A stretch of DNA of 64,000 nt from Firmicutes bacterium ADurb.Bin182 (GTDB lineage: Bacteria; Bacillota; Clostridia; Christensenellales; CAG-138), in assembly GCA_002070205.1 (NCBI GenBank), contig MWCU01000087.1, positions 1 through 64,000 of the forward strand, read 5' to 3'. Below, in pieces: positions 15,603 to 24,862 of this stretch (its first letter is position 1; every line of letters begins with the position of its first letter). The translations under genes were made by a program, and so were the position numbers. The notes beneath the pieces were generated by a model. That model searched no databases. It had not been told where the DNA came from and was given only the letters and a program-made list of their open reading frames with translations.

Positions 15603-17054
15603 TCAGTCGCCGAAAATCAGATCGCTGCCGACCTGCCCCCCGATATCCTGCCCGGGCGGATCCCCGACCTCCCGGATGTCCGGTTCCTTCGGATTTTTAT
15701 CATATCCGTAAAAAATGTCCTCCGAAACATAAACGCGCCCTTTTATGGCGGGATACGTGTCTTCATACGCCACTACCCGATCGATCAGTTTGCCGTTTTT
15801 ATCATAGTATTCCTTGTAGGTGACCGACTTTTTGCCCGATCTGGATTCACGGTCCTCAATTCTCGTACCGAATGCAAGGGATCTGTCCAATATAATTTCG
15901 CTGCCGGGATTGGCAATGGTCGCTATCCGTTCAGATGTTATCCGAATATATATGCCGTCCTTGAGAGGCTGACCGTAAATTTCCATCGTGATGGTTTTTT
16001 CTTTATTGTCAACCGAAGCCGAAATAAGAATGGTTGAATCGGTATTGTTTACGAATTTAAAGTTCGGGCCGTCCGTGCTGATAGTCGCGTCTCTTCCGAT
16101 AGGCACATATGTCAGCGGCCAGCTGTGAGGCCTGCGGTCAGTGATTTTAAGGTCCGCCATCATGACCGTATTGAATAATGTGGACGATACCTGACAAACC
16201 CCGCCCCCGTATTCCATCTCGTATTTTCCGTAACGGATCCCCGGCGCTTTTTCCCAGCCCGTTTCCTCCGTTCTCGGTCCCAGTACTTTGTTCATGTTAA
16301 ATTCTTCGCCGGGTTTCAATATATACCCGTCGATTATCCCCGCGGCTTTGTTGATGTTGAATACCCTTCCCTTTGCATTATGGGGGCTTTTTGCAAAAGA
16401 AGTGGTATAGGTCGAAATTAGCGAGTTATCCGTTCGCGCCATTTCTTCAGTGTATTCGGGTTCGACAGGTTCAAACGGGGCTTCGATGGCCAATTCATTT
16501 TTGCCGGCAAGCATCGCGGAATTGATCATCTGAGCGATTTTTTCTATACTTACGGATTTCCCGTACACATGTCCCGTAAAATCAAACTTTCCGTCCGTTT
16601 CAGGATTATACTTCGCGGTTGCGTTTTTAAACGGCACGTCCAGCTCTTCTTTTATCTTTTTTAATACTGCGGCTGCGGCATCCGTATCAAGGCTCATGCG
16701 CGTTTCGAAGCGGCGAAATTCGGCGTCCAGAAACTGCCAATTTTGAACGTTAAGCGCGTCATTCAATACTTCTTCGCTGTTGAATTTTACCGGAAGCATA
16801 TCTCCGGTCAATTCTTTCGTTACCCCGTCAAGCGAAACGGTGCATTTCCAATTTTTCTGTCTTGCGGATTGCGCCCTTAAAAGTTCGGCTCTGGCGCTGT
16901 CGAAATCCATGAGCGATACGTCTATACCGTCAATGGATATCTTTTCGCCCATGATCTTTTTGCCGGATGATATAAGCGAGCAGCCGCATAAAAACAGAAA
17001 ACCTGCCAAAACCGAATATATTGCCGCTTTTTTTGCAAAGTCCCGGAGTTTCAA
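15603..17054 (-). CDS. VanW family lipoprotein
   Basis: 483 residues. N-terminus KKAAIYSVLAGFLFLCGCS gives a lipobox (LCG-C), so it is predicted to be lipid-anchored outside the membrane. Then ISIDGIDVSLMDFDSARAEL (same module as the convergent paralogue), a peptidoglycan-binding-4-like region, and the VanW domain: FNINKAAGIIDGYILKPGEEFNMNKVLGPRTEETGW, EYGGGVCQVSSTLFNTV, SWPLTYVPIGRDATI, ending VAYEDTYPAIKGRVYV. The two VanW proteins differ mainly in anchoring (transmembrane versus lipid). Start ATG at 17054. Confidence 0.9.
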   Translation of the reverse strand: MKLRDFAKKAAIYSVLAGFLFLCGCSLISSGKKIMGEKISIDGIDVSLMDFDSARAELLRAQSARQKNWKCTVSLDGVTKELTGDMLPVKFNSEEVLNDALNVQNWQFLDAEFRRFETRMSLDTDAAAAVLKKIKEELDVPFKNATAKYNPETDGKFDFTGHVYGKSVSIEKIAQMINSAMLAGKNELAIEAPFEPVEPEYTEEMARTDNSLISTYTTSFAKSPHNAKGRVFNINKAAGIIDGYILKPGEEFNMNKVLGPRTEETGWEKAPGIRYGKYEMEYGGGVCQVSSTLFNTVMMADLKITDRRPHSWPLTYVPIGRDATISTDGPNFKFVNNTDSTILISASVDNKEKTITMEIYGQPLKDGIYIRITSERIATIANPGSEIILDRSLAFGTRIEDRESRSGKKSVTYKEYYDKNGKLIDRVVAYEDTYPAIKGRVYVSEDIFYGYDKNPKEPDIREVGDPPGQDIGGQVGSDLIFGD

Positions 17055-17198
17055 CCGCGCTCTCCTTTTGCTAAAATTCTACGCGATTGCGTGATATAAA
17101 AAATTATCCCCCGTTTTGATTCTTAATATTACGAATACTTTCAATAAACTAAAGTACAAATTTGAAAGGATATATTGTTGTAAAAAAGAAAGAAATTA

Positions 17199-17232
17199 AA
17201 AAAAAACAAAACCCGGCTTTGAAAACCGGGTT
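17199..17232 (-). terminator. Terminator after rpsU
   Basis: Reverse strand AACCCGG, 9-base loop, CCGGGTT, then TTG and a long T run (complement of the A-rich 17199-17209). About 90 bases beyond the rpsU stop. Confidence 0.8.
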
Positions 17233-17323
17233 GAATTTTTATGTTTCGTGTATGACGGAACCTGCATTTCGGGAAGGTCAATCAACCTGAGAAGGGTTCC
17301 CGACAAATCAAAAACAAAGATAA

Positions 17324-17494
17324 TTAGTATTTACGCTTTCTGGCCGCTTCAGCCTTTTTCTTGCGTTTAACGCTGGGCTTTTCATAATGTTCGCGCTTGC
17401 GAACTTCAGCCAGGACTCCGGAACGTGCGCATTTACGTTTAAACCGTTTGAGAGCACTTTCCAGGGACTCGTTTTCTCCTACACGAATTTCCAT
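17324..17494 (-). CDS. rpsU: 30S ribosomal protein S21
   Basis: 56 residues, read directly from the reverse strand: starts [18 protein letters not shown], continues [22 protein letters not shown] and ends RKRKY-stop. Basic small-subunit protein near the anti-Shine-Dalgarno end of 16S rRNA. ATG at 17494 follows AGGGGAGGGAAAAGAAA. It has its own strong promoter and terminator, so it is a single-gene unit downstream of the mtaB-hit genes. Confidence 0.96.
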   Translation of the reverse strand: MEIRVGENESLESALKRFKRKCARSGVLAEVRKREHYEKPSVKRKKKAEAARKRKY

Positions 17495-17572
17495 TTTCTT
17501 TTCCCTCCCCTCTGACGCAACGTAACAAAATGCGTATTCATAATCGCCGCCTGTCCGTCAAAACACAAAGTC

Positions 17573-17601
17573 ATTATACTTTAAGCACAATTCCAAGTCA
17601 A
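17573..17601 (-). promoter_or_regulatory. Strong SigA promoter for rpsU
   Basis: Reverse strand TTGACT (17596-17601), 17-base spacer, TATAAT (17573-17578); about 80 bases before the rpsU start. Confidence 0.82.
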
Positions 17602-17646
17602 CTATAATTATCTTCTCACATTCGATGCCAAGCATTGGATTTTCCG

Positions 17647-17991
17647 TCAACCGGGAGGCCAGCCGAGACTGCGCCCGCCGAGAAGATGCATATGCAAGTG
17701 ATCGACGCTTTGCCCGCCATCCTTTCCCGTATTGATGACAAGCCGGTAACCCGTATGCTCGATACGATATTCTTTGGCCAGTTTTTTCGCCGCCATAATC
17801 ATTTGTGCCGGTAATTCCGCGGTATCCTCCTCCAGCCGGTTGACGCTGTCAATATGGATTTTGGGAATAATCAAAATATGTACAGGCGCTTGCGGCTGTA
17901 TGTCATGAAAAGCAAGAAGCCGTTCATCTTCATATGCTTTTTTGCACGGAACGGACCCTTCCGCTATCTTACAGAATATGCAGTTTTCCAT
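17647..17991 (-). CDS. HIT family protein (HinT-like)
   Basis: 114 residues. Purine-nucleoside phosphoramidase/nucleotide hydrolase family. Zinc-type N-terminus CIFCKIA (Cys4, Cys7), LAFHDIQPQAPVHILIIPK, and the histidine triad DHLHMHLLGG (His98, His100, His102). Follows mtaB by about 55 bases; ATG preceded by AGGAGGCATATTC. Last gene of the long heat-shock/translation unit. Confidence 0.94.
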   Translation of the reverse strand: MENCIFCKIAEGSVPCKKAYEDERLLAFHDIQPQAPVHILIIPKIHIDSVNRLEEDTAELPAQMIMAAKKLAKEYRIEHTGYRLVINTGKDGGQSVDHLHMHLLGGRSLGWPPG

Positions 17992-18045
17992 GAATATGCC
18001 TCCTTTGCTTAATACAAGAAATAGTACCCTATATAACGCCGGCCG

Positions 18046-19335
18046 TCAATCGACAATGCTTCCTATTAGTCTTTCTTCCGATACTCCTTCGATAAAAACG
18101 TTCCTGAGGCATCCGGTAAGATCCGAGTTTGCGCCTGCTCTGACTCGTATATAGGTTCCCGTATATCCTTCAATATGATCCTCTTTGAACTGTTCAAAGA
18201 GGACCTCCTGCCTTGTACCTACAAATTGCCCGATATACTCCCGCTCAAGGAGTTTCCCGAGTTCTATAAGCTCTTTTGCCCGCATATGCTTGACCGGACC
18301 GGGGATCTTATCCGGCATTTGCGCGGCTTTGGTTCCGCTGCGCACCGAATACGGGAAAACATGAAGCCTTGCGAAACGGATCCTTTTTACGAATTCGAGC
18401 GTTTGTGCAAACTCTTCCTCGGTTTCTCCCGGGAAACCCGCTATTATGTCCGTAGTAATCGCGCATTCGGGCATAGCTTGCCTGAGTCTGTTTACTCGAT
18501 CCTCAAAATCGCAGGGCGAATATTTCCTGTTCATGCGCCTTAGAACTCCGGCGCTTCCGCTCTGAAGCGATAAATGAAAATGGCGGCATATCTTTGAATT
18601 GCCGGCAAGATAATCAATGAATTCATCGGTCAACCCGACCGGCTCAAGCGAACCGAGGCGGATGCGCCTGATACCGGTCAATCCGTCCGCCTGAGCGATT
18701 GCGTCTTTAAGGCTTGTGCCAGTGTCCTTTCCAAAGGACATCAGATGGATGCCTGTGAATACCACTTCCGGGAATCCCTTGCGCTCAAGCGATTCAAGCT
18801 CATCCCCGATGCTTTTCAAGGATCTGGAGCGAACCGGTCCGCGCGCATAAGGTATGATGCAGTAAGAACAATACCTGTCGCATCCATCCTGGATTTTTAA
18901 ATGCGCTCTTGTCTTTTCATCCTTCGTCGCGCTTATCGGCTCAAATTCCCGCTCATGACGGACATCGCGTACCGCGTTTATCTTTTCGATGCCGCTGTCT
19001 AGAGTTTTGACCAATTCCACTATTTCATTTCTGTTCCCCGTGCCGACAACCATCCGTACTCCCGGAAGTTTCATAAGTTCCGAGGATGCCCTTTGAGCGT
19101 AGCACCCCGTTACTATGATACCGGCGCTTGGCGATGCGGAATGAGCTCGCGATATGATCTGCCGCGATTTTTTATCGCTGATTTGAGTTACCGTGCAGGT
19201 ATTGATGATATAGAAATCCGCCGGTTCGGAAAAGCTTACAGTTTCAAATCCGTTTGCCTCGAACAATTCCTCCATAGCCTGAGTTTCATACTGATTGACT
19301 TTACAGCCCAACGTGTAGAACGCGACTTTTGTCAT
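18046..19335 (-). CDS. mtaB: tRNA (t6A37) methylthiotransferase MtaB
   Basis: 429 residues from ATG at 19335 (GGAAGGTTGAAGTA upstream; the earlier in-frame start at 19356 overlaps rsmE). Converts t6A to ms2t6A at tRNA position 37. Three UPF0004 cysteines (TLGCKVNQYE, INTCTVT, VTGCYAQ), radical SAM CDRYCSYC, and a C-terminal TRAM domain (FVGTRQEVLFEQFKEDHIEGYTGTYI). NTCTVT with the LGCKVNQYET start distinguishes MtaB from MiaB and RimO. Follows rsmE by 4 bases. Confidence 0.94.
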   Translation of the reverse strand: MTKVAFYTLGCKVNQYETQAMEELFEANGFETVSFSEPADFYIINTCTVTQISDKKSRQIISRAHSASPSAGIIVTGCYAQRASSELMKLPGVRMVVGTGNRNEIVELVKTLDSGIEKINAVRDVRHEREFEPISATKDEKTRAHLKIQDGCDRYCSYCIIPYARGPVRSRSLKSIGDELESLERKGFPEVVFTGIHLMSFGKDTGTSLKDAIAQADGLTGIRRIRLGSLEPVGLTDEFIDYLAGNSKICRHFHLSLQSGSAGVLRRMNRKYSPCDFEDRVNRLRQAMPECAITTDIIAGFPGETEEEFAQTLEFVKRIRFARLHVFPYSVRSGTKAAQMPDKIPGPVKHMRAKELIELGKLLEREYIGQFVGTRQEVLFEQFKEDHIEGYTGTYIRVRAGANSDLTGCLRNVFIEGVSEERLIGSIVD

Positions 19336-19339
19336 TACT

Positions 19340-20068
19340 TCAACCTTCCGTTTCAAACAGAATCATCGCGATAACAGCCATGCCGGCGGTTTCCGTTCTT
19401 AAAATGCGTCTGCCGAGCGTGAAAGGAAAAGCTCCCGGGATACCCGAAACCTCAGCCCGCTCAAGTCCGCCTTCGGGCCCTATCAGCAGACCCAAATCGA
19501 GTATCCCCTTATTTGCCCTAAGTACACTTTTTAAAGTTGCGGATCTTTCCTCTTCGTCCGCAATCAAAAACAGCGCGTGCCGGCCGGCGGATATCCGGCC
19601 GATTTCCACCGGTTCTTTGACCTTCGGTATAATGCCTCTGCCGGATTGCTTCGCGGCTTCCAGAGCAACCCGCTGCCACCGCCCGACTCTGCCGCGAACG
19701 TCATCATCGCTGACTTTTACCACGCACCTGTTTGAAATGACAGGCACTATTTCGTATACTCCAAGCTCGACGCATTTTTGAATTATCAATTCCATTTTCC
19801 CCGCCTTGGGAAGGCATTGATACAGAGTGATCCTCAATCCGGGCTCCGTTTCCGTTTTTTTTTCATCCGATAATCTCAAGTCGACCCGCCTTTGATTTAT
19901 TTTAAATATGGCTGCGGTGTATTCCGATTCGCATCCGTCGCACAGCACGACATTATCGTTTTCCCTGAGCCTCAGAACCCGCGAAATATGCTTAGCGTCC
20001 TCGCCCTCGATAAAAGCCGTGCGCTTGGAATAATCGATATTATTTCTGTCGACGAAAAAACGATGCAT
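19340..20068 (-). CDS. rsmE: 16S rRNA (uracil-1498-N3)-methyltransferase RsmE
   Basis: 242 residues. SPOUT-class methyltransferase: PUA-like N-domain MHRFFVDRN ... DAKHISRVLRLRENDNVVLCDG, then QCLPKAGKMELIIQKCVELGV, LEAAKQSGRG and the knot LGLLIGPEGGLERAEV ... LGRRILRTETAG. Start ATG at 20068 is 12 bases after prmA. Conserved neighbour of prmA and dnaJ in Firmicutes. Confidence 0.95.
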   Translation of the reverse strand: MHRFFVDRNNIDYSKRTAFIEGEDAKHISRVLRLRENDNVVLCDGCESEYTAAIFKINQRRVDLRLSDEKKTETEPGLRITLYQCLPKAGKMELIIQKCVELGVYEIVPVISNRCVVKVSDDDVRGRVGRWQRVALEAAKQSGRGIIPKVKEPVEIGRISAGRHALFLIADEEERSATLKSVLRANKGILDLGLLIGPEGGLERAEVSGIPGAFPFTLGRRILRTETAGMAVIAMILFETEG

Positions 20069-20080
20069 ATACCCGCCTCA

Positions 20081-21052
20081 TTAAAGCTTTTCGGAAAGCA
20101 CGGCAACCCAATCGTCCATGATTTCGGTGTCGGCCGCCTTAAAACCGTTTTCATTTAACGCTGTCAGCACCTCATCAAGGCGTTCGCCGATTATGCCGGA
20201 CACTATGAACGAGCCGCCGGGCTTTATAAGCTGCGCCGCAAACGGAACAAGACGGATTATCACGTTTGCGGTAATATTGGAAACGATAACGTCGTACCGG
20301 TATGCTTCGAGGTTTTCTTTTAAAGAAGGGTCCGTTAAAACGTCGCCGATATATACGCTGAACCTTTTCGGGTCGATGCCGTTTAGCCCGGCGTTATCTT
20401 TTACGACATGCAACGCGGCGGCATCGACGTCCGCGCCGACCGCCTTATCGGCGCCGAGCAGCAGAGCAGCAATCATCAAAATACCGCTTCCGCATCCTAT
20501 ATCCAGAACGACATCGGATTTTTCTACAGTCTGTTCAAGCATTTTGATGCACATGCGCGTCGTTTGATGGGAGCCTGTGCCGAAAACTATGCCCGGATCA
20601 AGCGAAATTACCGTTCGTCCGTCGGGGTTTTGGACCTCTTCCCATGAAGGCTTTACAAGCAGCTTATTTCCTATCGGGATCGGCTTATAATAAGCCTTCC
20701 AGTTATTCGACCAATCCTCATCGTCAACGGTTCGGGCGCTTATTTCGAGGCTGCCCACATCAAACCCGAGTTCGATGTTTTTCAGTTTTGCGGTTTCCTC
20801 ATATACCTTGTCGATCAGCTTCGCGTTCTCAGGAATATCGGCAATATAAGCTTTTACGCACGGCCCCGAGCACGGAGCGATTTCATCGGGATCCGCATAA
20901 TCCCAGTATTTTTCGGTTTCGGTCAAAAAAGCTTGTATGCTTTCCCTTGACTGCTCAATTACGACCGAGGAAATCCCCGACTTATCCAGCATGGCATAGA
21001 CCGCTTCCGCACCTTCATCAGTCGTCATTATGCAAATCTCAATCCACTTCAT
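20081..21052 (-). CDS. prmA: Ribosomal protein L11 methyltransferase PrmA
   Basis: 323 residues. Trimethylates L11. N-terminal ferredoxin-like recognition domain (MKWIEICIMTTDEGAEAVYAML), then IISLDPGIVFGTGSHQTT-type segment and SAM site VVLDIGCGSGILMIAALLLGA, followed by IVSNITANVIIRL (the NPPY-equivalent). Gap of 178 bases to dnaJ upstream, so its level may be lower than that of the chaperones. Confidence 0.95.
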   Translation of the reverse strand: MKWIEICIMTTDEGAEAVYAMLDKSGISSVVIEQSRESIQAFLTETEKYWDYADPDEIAPCSGPCVKAYIADIPENAKLIDKVYEETAKLKNIELGFDVGSLEISARTVDDEDWSNNWKAYYKPIPIGNKLLVKPSWEEVQNPDGRTVISLDPGIVFGTGSHQTTRMCIKMLEQTVEKSDVVLDIGCGSGILMIAALLLGADKAVGADVDAAALHVVKDNAGLNGIDPKRFSVYIGDVLTDPSLKENLEAYRYDVIVSNITANVIIRLVPFAAQLIKPGGSFIVSGIIGERLDEVLTALNENGFKAADTEIMDDWVAVLSEKL

Positions 21053-21172
21053 GTCCCGCGCCTTCCTGTTCGGTGTTCATTTCGAATATAAACCTGTTAA
21101 AAGTCGTTTGCAAGTATTACCGCTTTGACTCATGCCCGAGAAACCAAGTATTAAGCGCAAACGGCAATATGA

Positions 21173-21207
21173 TTTCGGACGATCCTTAAGTTTCAGACCG
21201 TCCGAAA
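21173..21207 (-). other. Inverted repeat between dnaJ and prmA
   Basis: TTTCGGACG (21173-21181) and CGTCCGAAA (21199-21207) form a 9-bp stem with a 17-base loop. No T-run follows it on the reverse strand, so it is not a classical terminator; it may be a stability or attenuation hairpin at the end of the chaperone genes. Confidence 0.45.
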
Positions 21208-21230
21208 AACCGAGTTTCCAAATACGCATT

Positions 21231-22349
21231 CTATCTGCAGAAGAAACCTTTCCTGCCTGGTTTTGCTTCCGACGCTCGTTCTCCGAGAGATTGAGCCAGT
21301 TTATTGAGCAGGTCCTTTTGTTCTTCGTTCAAGCGCTTGGGAACCTCAATATGTATCGTTACATAAAGGTCTCCCTTGCTGTCCGAATTCAGCCTTTTGA
21401 TCCCCTGTTCGCGCAAGCGGAATACGGTTCCGGGCTGTGTGCCCGCTGGGATAGTGTATTTCAGGCTGCCGCTTAAAGTGGGCACCTTGATTTCACCGCC
21501 AAGCGCGGCGGAAGTGAAGGGTATGCTCATGTCAAGCAAAAGATCATATCCCTTCCGCTTAAAGAGCTTATGCGGCTTGACGGAAATCGTGACGTACAGA
21601 TCCCCGGCGGGACCGCCGCGGTATCCCGCTTCGCCTTCTCCCCGAAGGTTTATCGACTGACCGTTGTCGATTCCCGCGGGAATATTTACCGACAGCCTCT
21701 TTGTTTTGCTGACCCTGCCCCTTCCCCTGCAATCGGGACAGGTTTCCTTTACGATTTTTCCGGAACCGCTGCAGACGTCGCATGTTCTTACGGTTGAAAA
21801 TGAGCCGAATACCGTATTCTGCTGCATGCGGACCTGACCTGAGCCTCCGCAGGCAGTACACTTAACGGGTTCTGTTCCGGGCTTGGCCCCCGAGCCGGAG
21901 CAAGTTTTGCATGACTCTTCCCGCGGGACAAGTATCTCCTTGTTTACGCCGAAAGCCGCCTCTTCAAATGTGATGGAAAGATTATATCTAAGGTCGTTGC
22001 CCTGAACAGGTCCGCTTCGCGTGCGGGCAGAACCGCCGAATCCGAAACCTCCGAACATCGTCTCGAATATATCGGAAAATCCGCCGAAGCCGGCATCCGA
22101 AAACCCGCCGCCGCCCATTGTCGGATCAAATGCCGCGTGACCGAACTGATCGTATTTCGCTCGCTTATCAGGGCTTGACAGCACTTCATATGCTTCGTTG
22201 ACATCCTTGAACTTCGCCTCCGCTTCCTTATCGCCGGGATGAAGATCGGGATGATATTTCTTCGCGAGTTTCCGGAACGCGCTTTTTATTTCATCGTCGC
22301 TCGCGCTTTTGCTGACGCCCAGAATCTCGTAATAATCCTGTTTTGCCAA
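21231..22349 (-). CDS. dnaJ: Chaperone protein DnaJ
   Basis: 372 residues. J domain ([37 protein letters not shown] motif present), Gly/Phe-rich linker ([14 protein letters not shown]), four zinc-finger repeats ([32 protein letters not shown]) and the C-terminal substrate-binding region. Stimulates DnaK ATPase. Start is probably TTG at 22349, giving MAKQDYYE; a second TTG at 22358 follows AAGGAGAA too closely. Separated from dnaK by a hairpin. Confidence 0.95.
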   Translation of the reverse strand: MAKQDYYEILGVSKSASDDEIKSAFRKLAKKYHPDLHPGDKEAEAKFKDVNEAYEVLSSPDKRAKYDQFGHAAFDPTMGGGGFSDAGFGGFSDIFETMFGGFGFGGSARTRSGPVQGNDLRYNLSITFEEAAFGVNKEILVPREESCKTCSGSGAKPGTEPVKCTACGGSGQVRMQQNTVFGSFSTVRTCDVCSGSGKIVKETCPDCRGRGRVSKTKRLSVNIPAGIDNGQSINLRGEGEAGYRGGPAGDLYVTISVKPHKLFKRKGYDLLLDMSIPFTSAALGGEIKVPTLSGSLKYTIPAGTQPGTVFRLREQGIKRLNSDSKGDLYVTIHIEVPKRLNEEQKDLLNKLAQSLGERASEAKPGRKGFFCR

Positions 22350-22376
22350 TTTCCCCAATTCTCCTTCGGTATAACC

Positions 22377-22407
22377 GGGAGCGAAAGCCCTCCGGCTTTC
22401 GCTTCCC
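22377..22407 (-). other. Strong hairpin between dnaK and dnaJ
   Basis: GGGAGCGAAAGCC (22377-22389), 4-base loop, GGCTTTCGCTTCCC (22394-22407): a 13-bp stem with one bulged T. No T-run follows on the reverse strand, so a processing or mRNA-stability element, or partial attenuator, is more likely than a full terminator. Confidence 0.6.
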
Positions 22408-22427
22408 GTAAATTTCGGTCAGACCGT

Positions 22428-24257
22428 CTATTTTTTGTCATCGTCGACGACTTCGTAATCGGCGTCCACGACATTGTCGTTATTTTTCGCGCCGCCGCCC
22501 TGACCGGGACTGCCCTGCGGCTGTCCCTGCTGCTGATAGATCTTGCCGAAAACGTCGTAGGAGACCTCGGTCAGTTTTTCGGTTGCGGCCTTGATTGCCG
22601 CGCTGTCCGTCCCCTCCAATGCCTTTTTGACGGCGGCGACTTCCTGTTCGATGCGGGCTTTATCTCCCGCCGCTATCTTGTCGCCCAACTCCTTCATCGT
22701 TTTCTCCGTCGCATATACCAGACTGTCGGCATGGTTGCGAGTTTCGACTTCTTCCTTCCGCTTTCTGTCCTCATCCGCAAACTGCTCGGCTTCGCGCACC
22801 GCCTTCTTTATCTCATCTTCGCTGAGGTTGGTGGATGCAGTGATTGTAACCTTTTGTTCGTTGCCGGTGCCAAGGTCCTTTGCGGATACGTGAACGATAC
22901 CGTTTGCGTCGATATCGAAGCTCACCTCTATCTGAGGAACGCCTCTCGGCGCGGGCGCGATGCCGGCAAGCTGGAACCTGCCGAGCGTTCTGTTATACTG
23001 CGCCAATTCGCGTTCGCCCTGTAAAACGTGTACTTCCACGCTGGTCTGCCCGTCCGCGGCGGTTGAAAAAATCTGGCTCTTTTTGGTCGGAATGGTCGTA
23101 TTGCGTTCAATAAGCTTTGTGAACACGCCGCCGACCGTCTCAATGCCGAGCGACAAAGGAGTTACATCCAGAAGCAGTATGTCCTTAACTTCGCCGCCGA
23201 GAACGCCTGCCTGAATCGCCGCGCCGATAGCGACGCATTCGTCGGGGTTGATGCCCTTGAACGGATCTTTGCCGGTAACGGCCTTTACCATATCCTGAAC
23301 GGCAGGTACTCTTGTGGAACCGCCGACAAGAATTACTTTGTCGATCTGCGAATTGGTAAGCCCCGCGTCTTTCATGGCATGAAATACGCTGTCTTTTGTT
23401 TTCTCCACCAGATCCGAAATAAGTTCATTGAACTTCGCACGGGTCAATGTCATCTCAAGGTGTTTGGGGCCTGAACTGTCCGCGGTTATGAACGGAAGGT
23501 TTATAATTGTCTGCATCGTGCTGGAAAGCTCGATTTTTGCTTTCTCAGCGGCTTCCTTCAGCCTTTGCAGCGCCATTCTGTCGTTGCGGAGATCAATGCC
23601 GTTGTCGCGCTTGAACTGGTCGCATATATAATCCATGATGCGCTGGTCAAAGTCATCCCCGCCCAAGCGGTTATTGCCGTGCGTTGCGAGCACTTCAAAC
23701 ACGCCGTCTCCGATTTCAAGCACTGATACGTCGAACGTGCCGCCACCGAGGTCATAGACCAATATTTTATGGTTGGCTTCCTTATCCATGCCGTATGCGA
23801 GCGAAGCGGCGGTAGGTTCATTTATTATGCGAAGCACCTCAAGGCCGGCAATACGCCCTGCGTCCTTCGTCGCCTGGCGCTGACTGTCGGAAAAATACGC
23901 GGGCACTGTTATAACGGCCTGTGTCACCTTCCCGCCCAGATAGCTTTCGGCATCCTGCTTGAGCTTTTGAAGGATCATGGCGGAGATCTCCTGCGGAGTA
24001 TAATCCTTATTATCTATGCGTTTTTTATAATTAGATCCCATTTCACGCTTGATGGACGTGATAGTACGCTCGGGATTGGTGATAGCCTGACGCTTTGCGA
24101 TTTGGCCGACCATCCTTTCGCCTTCTTTTGAAAACGCGACGACCGACGGGGTGGTCCTTGAGCCTTCGGCGTTGGGAATAACCACCGGTTCTCCGCCTTC
24201 CAGTACGGCGACACAGGAATTCGTGGTTCCCAAATCAATTCCTATAATTTTTGACAT
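22428..24257 (-). CDS. dnaK: Chaperone protein DnaK
   Basis: 609 residues. Hsp70: [23 protein letters not shown] at the N-terminus, [28 protein letters not shown], the substrate domain [20 protein letters not shown] and a Gly/Gln-rich tail ending in an acidic EVVDDD-like region. ATG at 24257 after AGGAGGAAAAATAGATC. Third gene of hrcA-grpE-dnaK-dnaJ. Confidence 0.98.
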   Translation of the reverse strand: MSKIIGIDLGTTNSCVAVLEGGEPVVIPNAEGSRTTPSVVAFSKEGERMVGQIAKRQAITNPERTITSIKREMGSNYKKRIDNKDYTPQEISAMILQKLKQDAESYLGGKVTQAVITVPAYFSDSQRQATKDAGRIAGLEVLRIINEPTAASLAYGMDKEANHKILVYDLGGGTFDVSVLEIGDGVFEVLATHGNNRLGGDDFDQRIMDYICDQFKRDNGIDLRNDRMALQRLKEAAEKAKIELSSTMQTIINLPFITADSSGPKHLEMTLTRAKFNELISDLVEKTKDSVFHAMKDAGLTNSQIDKVILVGGSTRVPAVQDMVKAVTGKDPFKGINPDECVAIGAAIQAGVLGGEVKDILLLDVTPLSLGIETVGGVFTKLIERNTTIPTKKSQIFSTAADGQTSVEVHVLQGERELAQYNRTLGRFQLAGIAPAPRGVPQIEVSFDIDANGIVHVSAKDLGTGNEQKVTITASTNLSEDEIKKAVREAEQFADEDRKRKEEVETRNHADSLVYATEKTMKELGDKIAAGDKARIEQEVAAVKKALEGTDSAAIKAATEKLTEVSYDVFGKIYQQQGQPQGSPGQGGGAKNNDNVVDADYEVVDDDKK

Positions 24258-24288
24258 GATCTATTTTTCCTCCTGAATTGCATTTCAT

Positions 24289-24858
24289 TTATTTAGCAAC
24301 CTTCACCATGGTATGGCGAATGATGCAATCTTTCACTTTATAACCCTTTTGAATTACTTCCGATATCGTACCGCTTTCCATGCCCTCCGCTTCCTCCTGC
24401 AGAACCGCATCGTGAAGCTCCGGGTTAAACTTCCCGTCCGCGGGGATCTCCTCCAGACCCTCTTTTGAAAGTATCTCGTACAGTTGACGCCTTACCATTT
24501 GAATACCGCTTAACCATGCTTCATCCAATGCGGTGCAATTATCCATTGCCCTGTCGAAATTATCAAGAACCGGCAGAAGCTCCTTGATCAAGTTGCGCGT
24601 GCCCTCCAGTAAGCTGTCCGCCCTGACGGATGCGTTGCGTTTTCTGTAATTGTCAAAATCCGCCTGTATTCTTTGTGCGAGAGCAACGATATTATCATAT
24701 TCGCTCTGCAGTTTTTCGATGCGCTGCCTTACCTGTTCGAATTCTTCTTTTGACATCGTAATGCAGCCGGCATCCGGGCTTGCGGTTTCGGCGCCGTTGC
24801 TGCCGGGTTCTTCCTGAATTTCCTGCTCATTTTTTTCCAATTCCGGATTGTCAGCCAA
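24289..24858 (-). CDS. grpE: Nucleotide exchange factor GrpE
   Basis: 189 residues. Acidic, disordered N-terminus, long helix (about 42-80, IEKLQSEYDNIVALAQRIQADFDNYRKR), then the LIKELLPVLDNFDRAMD four-helix part and the C-terminal beta domain (EEIPADGKFNPELHDAV, VIQKGYKVKDCIIRHTMVKVAK). Start is TTG at 24858, about ten bases after GAGGAGG, giving MADNPELE; no ATG is available. Overlaps nothing; 4 bases after hrcA. Confidence 0.96.
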   Translation of the reverse strand: MADNPELEKNEQEIQEEPGSNGAETASPDAGCITMSKEEFEQVRQRIEKLQSEYDNIVALAQRIQADFDNYRKRNASVRADSLLEGTRNLIKELLPVLDNFDRAMDNCTALDEAWLSGIQMVRRQLYEILSKEGLEEIPADGKFNPELHDAVLQEEAEGMESGTISEVIQKGYKVKDCIIRHTMVKVAK

Positions 24859-24862
24859 CTTT

